The notes beneath the pieces are model-generated. The model had not been told where the DNA came from. It searched no databases and saw only the letters and a list, made by a program, of their open reading frames with translations. Below, piece after piece: positions 1-5,409 of a stretch of DNA of 5,409 bases. Made by a program: the position numbers and the translations under genes. Each line of letters starts with the position of its first letter. Position 1 is the stretch's first letter. Source of the DNA: Methylococcaceae bacterium (GTDB lineage Bacteria; Pseudomonadota; Gammaproteobacteria; Methylococcales; Methylomonadaceae); contig DPKY01000216.1 in assembly GCA_003542275.1 (NCBI GenBank), positions 5,768 to 11,176 of the forward strand, in the 5' to 3' direction.

Positions 1-2231
1 TTGTCGCGTAAACTTTTTATGTCTAGCGTATTATTTTTAAATAAAACCGTGATAGCGCCATTATTTGCGCTGGTTAAATAGGGAATATGCAAATCCTGAT
101 AGCGCGTAATGACTTCTTTGCTTGGGTGTTTGAATTGATTACGGTAGCCGTTTGGAATCAGAATGATTTGTGGCGCAATAGCCTCTAAAAATGCCTGAGT
201 AGAAGACGTTTTACTGCCATGATGGGGCGCGATTAGCACGGTTGAGGGAAGTTGTGCGATCGCGTTATTTGCCAGCCACTGCTCGGCTTTTGCTTCAATA
301 TCGCCGGTGAGTAATACGGAGCCCGCTGAGGTCTGCATTTTTAGCACACAGGAATTGTTATTTTCGTCATCAAATTTGACGGCGGGTGAGAGCAAGCTAA
401 AGCTAACCTCGTCCCATGTCCAACTTTGGGGTGCAGTGCAGTCAATGGCGCGACCTTGTTCAAATTTTTCGGGTACACTGGTCATAATTTGCTCGACGGG
501 TAGGGTGTTTAAAATGCTTTCTGCACCGCCAATATGGTCATTATCGCCATGACTAATCATGAGCATATCGAGTTTTTTAATGTGTTGGTGATTGAGAAAA
601 GGCAAAATGACACTTTTCCCCATATCACCCCCGCCTAAAAATTTTGCCCCCGTGTCATAGAGCAGGGTGTGATGCTGGGTTTGTACGCTAACAGACAGGC
701 CCTGCCCAACATCCAGTAACGTCATTTGCGCCTCGCCTGCGTTGAGGCGTGGCGCGATAGGAAAAATAAGGGGGAGATTTAAAATTAACCCCAGGGCGCG
801 ATGTGGTATACCGCGCGGGGCAAAGAGCCACAGTAGCCCTAAACAAGACAGCGCAAAAGCGATAGGGCTGGGTTGTGGATGATTGAGGGTAGCAAAGGAC
901 AGGCTTGATGAGAGTGTGAGGCCTTGCATAAAATAGTGCAAAAGACAATCGAGCGCTGAAAACAGTGTATCTGCCAGAAAAGGGGTAATAAAAATCAACG
1001 GAATTAAAATGAGTGCAAAAGGCACGAGGAACAATTCCACAATCGGCACCGCAACAAAATTCACCAAAGGTGAAATCAGCGACACTTGTTGAAAAAAGAG
1101 GACGATCAACGGAGACAAGCCTAGTGAAACACTAAGTTGGATATCCACGCCCGCTTGCCAAGTGGGTTTAGGTTTTAAGCGGCCATCTACGCGGTACATA
1201 ATTAACACAACGGCAAGAAAAGACAGCCAAAAGCCAATGGATAACAAGGCCAGCGGATTGAGTAAAAGAATGCCCATAATGGCTAGCGCTAAACTGTGTA
1301 GATGGCTGATTTGGCGTTGATAAAAACTGGCTATCATGACAATGCCAAGCATAATCACCGCACGTTTGGTGGGCACAACAAAGCCCGCTAAACTCGCATA
1401 TACCATCGCCGTGAGCAAACTGGCGAGGGCAGCCATTTGTGGTGGCGAATAGCGGAAAATGGGCAAGCGGGTAACCAATTTGAGGGTGAGCCAATACATC
1501 AATCCCGCCACCAGTGCAATGTGTGAGCCTGAGATGACAATTAAATGCGTCGTGCCTGTTATCCGAAAAATATCCCATTGAGCAGGCGAGAGACCGTTGT
1601 CGTCGCCAATGGTGAGCGCTTTGAGTAAGGCCACACTGGGCGTGTTGCCATAGCGCGTAGAGAGGGCATTGCCAATGGTTTCACGCCATCGATTAACATG
1701 AAAGAGCGCCGCCGCTTCATGAAAAACAGGCGCGGGATGCTCTGCTACTGTGCCACTTGCGCCAATCCCTTGCGCAAATTGCCAGCGTTCAAAGTCTTGC
1801 CCACCTAAATTAAAATTGCTGTGTGGTCGCTTGAGCTTGGCATGAAATGTCCAAGTGTCACCGGCGTGCAAAATAGCGGTGGGGTTGTACCAGACGAGTT
1901 GAATTTTATGGGGCAGGGCGTTTTCGTTTTTTGTTAAGGTGAACTCAAAATTGGCGCGTTGCGTGTTTTGATCTGGCAAACTGGTAATGTTACCGGTGAG
2001 GGCCAGTAACTCGCCTTCAAGGCTTGATGGGAGTTGCTCACTTAATTGATAATGTGCAAAACCACTTGACCACAAAAAGCCAAGCAGAAAAAATACCCCA
2101 TAAAAATAGCGCAGTCGTGCCATAATGCCAGCTAGTGCGCTAAGAATAAGTAGCCAAGTAAAACTAGGCAGTTGCGTGAATTGCTGCAGAGCAAAATCAC
2201 CACATAAAAAAGCAAGAGCGTGACCAATCAT
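1..2231 (-). CDS. comEC: ComEC/Rec2 family DNA-uptake channel protein (C-terminus cut by window edge)
   Basis: ComEC is the inner-membrane channel that carries single-stranded DNA into the cytoplasm during natural transformation. The minus frame starts at an ATG (2231-2229) and stays open for 743 codons to the left edge, where it is cut. Three family regions appear in order. Residues 1 to about 170 hold N-terminal membrane segments and a DUF4131-like region (GGQDFERW). Residues about 215-480 are the polytopic Competence domain, with HLIVISGSHIALVAGL from H229 and a later NPLALLSIGFWLSF. From about residue 503 there is a metallo-beta-lactamase-like domain, beginning MTLLDVGQG, with SHGDNDHIGG (H561, D563, D565, H566), LLTGDIE (D644) and APHHGS (H670, H671). 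All expected metal-ligand motifs are present, so the protein looks intact. Family members are about 750-800 residues, so the stop should lie just outside. No Shine-Dalgarno precedes the ATG, which suggests weak translation. It is divergent from the DUF2062 gene. Confidence 0.95.
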   Translation of the reverse strand, partial: MIGHALAFLCGDFALQQFTQLPSFTWLLILSALAGIMARLRYFYGVFFLLGFLWSSGFAHYQLSEQLPSSLEGELLALTGNITSLPDQNTQRANFEFTLTKNENALPHKIQLVWYNPTAILHAGDTWTFHAKLKRPHSNFNLGGQDFERWQFAQGIGASGTVAEHPAPVFHEAAALFHVNRWRETIGNALSTRYGNTPSVALLKALTIGDDNGLSPAQWDIFRITGTTHLIVISGSHIALVAGLMYWLTLKLVTRLPIFRYSPPQMAALASLLTAMVYASLAGFVVPTKRAVIMLGIVMIASFYQRQISHLHSLALAIMGILLLNPLALLSIGFWLSFLAVVLIMYRVDGRLKPKPTWQAGVDIQLSVSLGLSPLIVLFFQQVSLISPLVNFVAVPIVELFLVPFALILIPLIFITPFLADTLFSALDCLLHYFMQGLTLSSSLSFATLNHPQPSPIAFALSCLGLLWLFAPRGIPHRALGLILNLPLIFPIAPRLNAGEAQMTLLDVGQGLSVSVQTQHHTLLYDTGAKFLGGGDMGKSVILPFLNHQHIKKLDMLMISHGDNDHIGGAESILNTLPVEQIMTSVPEKFEQGRAIDCTAPQSWTWDEVSFSLLSPAVKFDDENNNSCVLKMQTSAGSVLLTGDIEAKAEQWLANNAIAQLPSTVLIAPHHGSKTSSTQAFLEAIAPQIILIPNGYRNQFKHPSKEVITRYQDLHIPYLTSANNGAITVLFKNNTLDIKSLRD

Positions 2232-2232
2232 G

Positions 2233-2248
2233 CGATAAAACGATAAAA
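2233..2248. repeat. Tandem 8-bp repeat CGATAAAA x2 in the divergent intergenic gap
   Basis: Two perfect adjacent copies of CGATAAAA (2233-2240 and 2241-2248) lie directly upstream of the comEC ATG, in the 43-base gap between comEC and the DUF2062 gene. The gap must hold at least part of the expression signals for both genes, and its AT-rich core (about 2243-2259) is the likely place for a -10 element. I see no convincing -35/-10 pair on either strand. The repeat could be a regulator site or a chance slippage product. Confidence 0.5.
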
Positions 2249-2274
2249 ATAATAATGAATGAGGAGAGAGGACG

Positions 2275-2847
2275 ATGGCAAAAGAATTGGTTGAAAAAAT
2301 GATGCACAAGTTTATCCCCGATCCGGAGGTAATTAAATGTCATAAAAGTTTACAGTTTTTGGGGCAAAAATTACATGACCCCAATTTATGGCACATCAAT
2401 CGTCGCTCTATTTGCATGGCGTTTGCCGTGGGGTTGTTTGGTGCGTGGATTCCAACACCAGGACAGATGGCCATTGCAGCGGCAATGGCGATTTATTTTA
2501 GAGCCAATTTACCTATTTCCGTCGCGCTAGTTTGGCTTACTAATCCCATTACGATGCCTCCGCTGTTTTATTTTGCCTACCAAGTCGGGTTGTGGTCGAT
2601 GAATTTGCCTGCGTCGGACAATTTTGATTTTTCGTTAACGGGGATGTTATCGGGTCTAGGTGATGTTTGGCAGCCGTTTTTGATGGGCTGTTTTATTCTC
2701 GGCGTCGTATCCGCCGCAGCCGGTTATTTTGTCATAAAACAATTCTGGGCATACCATGTCAAGCAAAAATGGCAAAATCGCCACTATCTCGGGCAAAAAT
2801 TCGCCCGTTATCGTGTGTTTCATTCAACTGAGTGGCGCCAGCAGTAA
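2275..2847 (+). CDS. DUF2062 domain-containing membrane protein
   Basis: This is a 190-residue protein of the uncharacterised DUF2062 family, and no biochemical role can be assigned. The family signature is clear: PTPGQ at residues 60-64, then RANLP (76-80) and NPITMPP (90-96), embedded in hydrophobic segments. Likely membrane segments are residues about 46-74, 79-104 and 134-157. The soluble N-terminus has the form KFIPDPEVI, and the C-terminal tail after residue 160 is basic and aromatic, probably cytoplasmic. The ATG at 2275 is supported by GGAG at 2263-2266, eight bases upstream. The gene is divergent from comEC and lies 80 bases before the preferred start of rluB, probably as first gene of the same transcript. 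From memory, DUF2062 genes sit beside comEC in other gammaproteobacteria, which hints at an envelope role, but this is inference. It ends with TAA. Confidence 0.9.
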   Translation: MAKELVEKMMHKFIPDPEVIKCHKSLQFLGQKLHDPNLWHINRRSICMAFAVGLFGAWIPTPGQMAIAAAMAIYFRANLPISVALVWLTNPITMPPLFYFAYQVGLWSMNLPASDNFDFSLTGMLSGLGDVWQPFLMGCFILGVVSAAAGYFVIKQFWAYHVKQKWQNRHYLGQKFARYRVFHSTEWRQQ

Positions 2848-2918
2848 AACGTAAACGTGAGCGTGTCCGATCACGCAGTAAAAAACAAAAATGCGTCTTT
2901 TCATTCCATACTTTGATT

Positions 2919-2922
2919 AGGA
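2919..2922 (+). promoter_or_regulatory. Ribosome binding site that decides the rluB start
   Basis: AGGA lies five bases upstream of an in-frame GTG at 2928-2930. The only alternative upstream start, GTG at 2832 inside the DUF2062 gene, has no purine-rich sequence in the preceding bases. This favours initiation at 2928. Confidence 0.55.
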
Positions 2923-2927
2923 AAACC

Positions 2928-3830
2928 GTGGATAATAAGCAACGAAAACCTCTCGCACAGCGCGATAAAAAAAATCCCTTCTCTGCTAAATCGCCAAAAA
3001 AACCAGCCGAAAAGCTGCGTGCTTATCGAAAAAACACGGCAGGCAAAACCAAAACCCATGCCGAGCAGGTGTCAAGTGCGGGCGAGCGTGTGCAAAAAGT
3101 ATTGTCACGCGGTGGTCTTGGCTCACGGCGAGAAATTGAGCGTTGGATTGATGAAGGGCGCCTAAAAATTAACCGCGTATTGGTGGTGCATGGTGCGCAT
3201 CTTAAGGCTGGCGATTATCTGCAACTCAACGAACGTGTGGTGCATTGGGAAAAATTTACTCGACAGCCAACGCGTGTGCTTATTTATCACAAGCCAACAG
3301 GGGAAATCGTCACGCGCCATGACCCGCAAGGTCGTCCGACCGTTTTTTCTCAAATGCCAAAATTAGAGGCGGCACGGTGGATTTCTGTGGGGCGACTGGA
3401 TGTCAATACGTCAGGCTTACTGCTACTCACCAATAATGGTGAACTGGCCAATAAACTTATGCACCCCTCAACACAAGTCGAGCGTGAATATGCGGTGCGT
3501 ATTTTAGGCGATGTGTCAGAGGAGAAACTTGAGTTGCTAAAACAAGGCGTGTTGCTTGAAGATGGTCAGGCAAAGTTTGACCAAATTTATTTTATGGGCG
3601 GTGAAGGTGTGAACAAATGGTATCACGTTGTGGTCAGTGAAGGGCGAAATCGTCTTGTACGCCGCCTTTGGGAAGCACAGAATGTCGTGGTCAGTCGTCT
3701 TATTCGTGTGCGCTATGGGCCCATTGTTCTGCCTGAAAAATTGCGCACGCAAAAGTATTATGAATTAACAGAAAAAGAACTCGAGCTTTTATTTGAATTT
3801 GCAGAATTGCCTGCAGAGAAGATCAGCTAA
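2928..3830 (+). CDS. rluB: 23S rRNA pseudouridine synthase RluB (RsuA family)
   Basis: RluB isomerises U2605 (E. coli numbering) in the peptidyl-transferase region of 23S rRNA to pseudouridine. From GTG 2928 the product is 300 residues: a lysine/arginine-rich, probably disordered tail (1-50), an S4 RNA-binding domain (about 53-100, with SRREIERWI), and an RsuA-type catalytic domain (about 115-285). The catalytic aspartate is D158 in GRLDVNTSGLLLLT. Y188 in EREYAV and the basic EGRNRLVRRLW stretch (238-248) complete the active-site motifs. RHDPQGRPTVF (130-140) and SRLIRVRYG (256-264) match E. coli RluB better than RsuA, RluE or RluF. E. coli RluB carries its basic tail at the C-terminus; here the tail is N-terminal and the C-terminus is short. 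Starting at GTG 2832 instead would add 32 residues and overlap the DUF2062 gene by 16 bases, but without a ribosome binding site. Stop is TAA. Confidence 0.93.
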   Translation: MDNKQRKPLAQRDKKNPFSAKSPKKPAEKLRAYRKNTAGKTKTHAEQVSSAGERVQKVLSRGGLGSRREIERWIDEGRLKINRVLVVHGAHLKAGDYLQLNERVVHWEKFTRQPTRVLIYHKPTGEIVTRHDPQGRPTVFSQMPKLEAARWISVGRLDVNTSGLLLLTNNGELANKLMHPSTQVEREYAVRILGDVSEEKLELLKQGVLLEDGQAKFDQIYFMGGEGVNKWYHVVVSEGRNRLVRRLWEAQNVVVSRLIRVRYGPIVLPEKLRTQKYYELTEKELELLFEFAELPAEKIS

Positions 3831-3874
3831 ACTACGTTTATTATTAACATAATTATTTTTAAGAGGCGGCATAT

Positions 3875-4060
3875 ATGTCAAAACCTACCGTTATCGATGT
3901 CGCAAAAAGCATTTTCGCTGCGGCAATTGGTGTGCAAAGCAATAAAAATCGTGAGCGTGATTTTCAGCACGGCTCGTTTTCGTCTTATGTGATTGGCGGC
4001 GTCATTTTTACAATCGCTTTCATTTTTGTGATTGTCTTGATTGTCTCGCTTGTTTTATAA
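3875..4060 (+). CDS. DUF2970 family small membrane protein
   Basis: This 61-residue protein belongs to DUF2970, short proteobacterial proteins of unknown function. The recognisable core is GVQSNKNRERDFQHGS (residues 19-34), a charged, strongly conserved block. One hydrophobic C-terminal helix follows (about 38-60), ending at the last residue, so the protein is probably a single-pass, tail-anchored-like inner-membrane protein. An amphipathic N-terminal segment (VAKSIFAAAIG) precedes the core. The ATG has a good ribosome binding site, AGAGG at 3862-3866, eight bases upstream. It lies 44 bases after rluB on the same strand and is probably the last gene of that transcript, since an intrinsic terminator follows at 4134. 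The stop is TAA. No function can be claimed; the conserved polar core suggests a protein partner at the membrane. Confidence 0.88.
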   Translation: MSKPTVIDVAKSIFAAAIGVQSNKNRERDFQHGSFSSYVIGGVIFTIAFIFVIVLIVSLVL

Positions 4061-4104
4061 AACGCTTTTTCCCCAAAAGAATCTCACAGTGCTAGCGTTG
4101 AGTT

Positions 4105-4113
4105 TGATAGAAT
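4105..4113 (+). promoter_or_regulatory. Possible extended -10 promoter for lepA
   Basis: TGaTAGAAT has the extended -10 form (TGn followed by a hexamer with one mismatch to TATAAT). No good -35 lies 16-18 bases upstream (CACAGT at a 17-base spacer). Transcription would begin near 4120, upstream of the terminator hairpin, and run to lepA at 4199. Between the terminator and lepA there is no room for a complete promoter and I see no acceptable one overlapping it, so this is the best local candidate. Confidence 0.35.
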
Positions 4114-4133
4114 AGCTAGACAAACCCAAGTAT

Positions 4134-4173
4134 GGATAAGCAAAAGCCTTTGCGTTTGCTTATCCGATTTTTT
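4134..4173 (+). terminator. Rho-independent terminator between the DUF2970 gene and lepA
   Basis: A perfect 11-bp stem pairs GGATAAGCAAA (4134-4144) with TTTGCTTATCC (4155-4165) around a 10-base loop. It is followed by GA and a run of six T (4168-4173), giving a plus-strand intrinsic terminator. There is no T run on the other side of the stem, so it should not act on minus-strand transcripts. It probably ends the DUF2062-rluB-DUF2970 transcript. If the promoter near 4108 is real, the hairpin would instead sit within the lepA leader and could act as an attenuator. Confidence 0.85.
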
Positions 4174-4198
4174 GACTGCCAAATTTAGAAAAAACCTC

Positions 4199-5409
4199 GT
4201 GGATTTAAAACATATTAGAAACTTCTCCATTATCGCGCACATTGATCACGGTAAATCAACGCTCGCTGACCGTTTTATTCAGCTTTGTGGAGGGCTCTCT
4301 GACCGTGAAATGTCAGCGCAAGTGCTTGATTCCATGGATATTGAAAGAGAGCGGGGCATTACCATCAAAGCACAGAGCGTCACACTCGATTTTAAAGCCG
4401 AAGATGGCGAAATGTACCAATTAAATTTTATTGATACACCAGGGCACGTGGATTTTTCCTATGAAGTGTCACGCTCACTTGCCGCTTGTGAAGGGGCACT
4501 GCTGGTCGTTGACGCAGCGCAGGGCGTAGAGGCACAGAGTGTGGCGAATTGTTACACCGCCATTGAGCAAGGCCTTGAAGTGGTCCCCGTGCTCAATAAA
4601 ATCGATTTGCCTTCGGCAGAGCCTGAGCGCGTCATGACCGAAATTGAAGAAGTCATTGGTATTCCTGCTGACGATGCACTGAAAATTAGTGCAAAAACGG
4701 GGCTAGGCGTCAAAGATGTACTCGAACAATTAGTCCTAAAAGTGCCACCACCCACCGGCGAGGCGAATGCGCCGCTACAAGCGCTGATTATTGATTCATG
4801 GTTTGATAGCTATTTGGGCGTGGTGTCGCTTGTGCGCATTATGAATGGCAGCATTCGACGCAAACAAAAAATTACCATTATGTCGACGGGTAAAACGTTT
4901 TTAGCAGAGAAAGTGGGCGTGTTTACCCCCAAACGTGTTGAGAAAGACGTTTTAAATACAGGCGAGGTCGGCTTTCTCGTGGCGGGCATTAAAGATATTT
5001 TCGGTGCACCCGTGGGCGATACCGTCACGTCACCAGAGAATCCCGCTGCAGCGCAGTTAAACGGTTTTCAGCGTGTACAACCGCGCGTTTTCGCGGGACT
5101 TTATCCGGTGAGCTCAGATAACTATGAAGAGCTACGCGAAGCGTTAAATAAATTAAATCTCAATGACGCTGCCTTGCAATTTGAGCCAGAAACCTCGCAA
5201 GCATAAGGCTTTGGGTTCCGCTGTGGCTTTTTGGGGATGTTGCACATGGAAATTGTGCAAGAACGTCTAGAGCGCGAATATGACATGGATTTGATTACTA
5301 CCGCGCCAACGGTGGTTTATGAGTTACTACTCAAATCCGGCGAGGTTGTGCAGATTGAAAATCCATCACGCTTGCCAGAACCATCGCGTATTGAAGAAAT
5401 TCGTGAGCC
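4199..5409 (+). pseudogene. lepA: LepA / EF4 translational GTPase, interrupted by an in-frame TAA and cut by window edge
   Basis: LepA (EF4) is a ribosome-bound GTPase related to EF-G that affects translation, reported as back-translocation or initiation/biogenesis help. Starting at GTG 4199, the protein begins [14 protein letters not shown], the usual LepA N-terminus. G-domain motifs are intact: AHIDHGKST (13-21), RGIT (52-55), DTPGH (79-83), NKID (133-136) and SAK (164-166). Domain II starts near residue 185 ([20 protein letters not shown]) and a domain III region follows. Codon 336 (5204-5206) is TAA where E. coli LepA has Leu in [12 protein letters not shown]. The same frame then continues [20 protein letters not shown] and on for 67 conserved codons to the edge. 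The stop-terminated product is 335 residues, against 599 in E. coli, lacking part of domain III, domain V and the LepA-specific C-terminus. The upstream TTG at 4172 lies in the terminator T run and is rejected as start. The gene could still be functional if the TAA is a sequencing error. Confidence 0.9.
5204..5206 (+). other. Premature in-frame TAA stop within lepA
   Basis: The codons around it read GCA TAA GGC TTT GGG TTC CGC TGT GGC. Reading TAA as a Leu codon restores the family motif [12 protein letters not shown] exactly, with no insertion or deletion. A single T-to-A change from TTA explains it. The three genes upstream also end in TAA at normal family lengths, so TAA is an ordinary stop here. 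Confidence 0.95.

Noticed and set aside
256..263. GCGATCGC octamer (cyanobacterial HIP1 sequence)
   Set aside because: It is a single occurrence inside a gammaproteobacterial-type comEC gene and is expected by chance.
307..552. Plus-strand open frame of 81 codons
   Set aside because: It lies antisense to the metallo-beta-lactamase domain of comEC, whose motifs are intact across the region; the product resembles no known family and it has no ribosome binding site I can support.
226..802. GGCGCGAT repeated three times within comEC (226-233, 751-758, 795-802), considered as a DNA-uptake sequence
   Set aside because: The copies occur in only one gene here, the same-strand octamer is not obviously enriched elsewhere in the window, and a genome-wide count would be needed to support an uptake signal.
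688..1578. Two minus-strand open frames, 688-948 and 1168-1578
   Set aside because: They are out-of-frame shadows on the same strand as comEC; the comEC frame is continuous through both intervals.
2861..2876. GCGTG/CACGC hairpin between the DUF2062 gene and rluB
   Set aside because: The stem is only 5 bp and is followed by an A run on the plus strand, with no T run on the transcript side in either direction.
4065..4079. CTTTT/AAAAG hairpin just after the DUF2970 gene
   Set aside because: It is a weak AT-rich 5-bp stem without a T tract; the hairpin at 4134-4173 is a far better terminator.
4172..4174. TTG as the lepA start, nine codons upstream of GTG 4199
   Set aside because: It sits in the T run of the terminator without a ribosome binding site, and the nine extra residues are not part of the usual LepA N-terminus. 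GTG 4199 gives the canonical beginning.
5204..5206. Reassigned genetic code or recoding at the lepA TAA
   Set aside because: Three neighbouring genes end at TAA at normal family lengths. Selenocysteine and pyrrolysine use TGA and TAG, not TAA. A point mutation or sequence error is simpler.
5237..5239. ATG after the lepA stop as a restart for a separate C-terminal protein
   Set aside because: It codes for a Met inside the conserved [10 protein letters not shown] motif; the GGGG before it is part of conserved codons and too close to act as a ribosome binding site.

Overview
The window reads as chromosomal DNA of a gammaproteobacterium with moderate GC. The evidence is protein-level resemblance only: the RluB and LepA sequences follow the Escherichia coli proteins closely, and a DUF2970 protein and a comEC/DUF2062 neighbourhood are both present. 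I cannot name the genus. No mobile element, CRISPR array, tRNA or rRNA is visible, and almost all the sequence is accounted for by five genes.

Layout. (1) Positions 1-2231, minus strand: most of comEC, the inner-membrane DNA-uptake channel. It is open for 743 codons and runs off the left edge just before its expected stop. (2) Positions 2232-2274: a 43-base divergent intergenic gap containing a tandem CGATAAAA repeat. (3) Positions 2275-4060, plus strand: a likely operon of a DUF2062 membrane protein, the 23S rRNA pseudouridine synthase rluB, and a 61-residue DUF2970 membrane protein. (4) Positions 4061-4198: intergenic DNA with a possible extended -10 promoter and then a strong intrinsic terminator, which ends only 25 bases before lepA. 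(5) Positions 4199-5409: lepA (EF4 GTPase), cut by the right edge.

The most notable observation is in lepA. An in-frame TAA at 5204-5206 falls where the family has a conserved Leu. The same frame then continues for 67 well-conserved LepA codons to the window edge. This is a nonsense substitution (most simply TTA to TAA) or a base-call error, not a frameshift. As written, the gene makes a 335-residue product without the ribosome-binding C-terminal half.

Functionally, rluB and lepA both act on the ribosome. comEC belongs to natural transformation. The DUF2062 and DUF2970 proteins are small uncharacterised membrane proteins. I see no convincing new multi-gene system. The points that deserve a second look are the lepA lesion, the terminator placed in the lepA leader, and the basic N-terminal tail of RluB.
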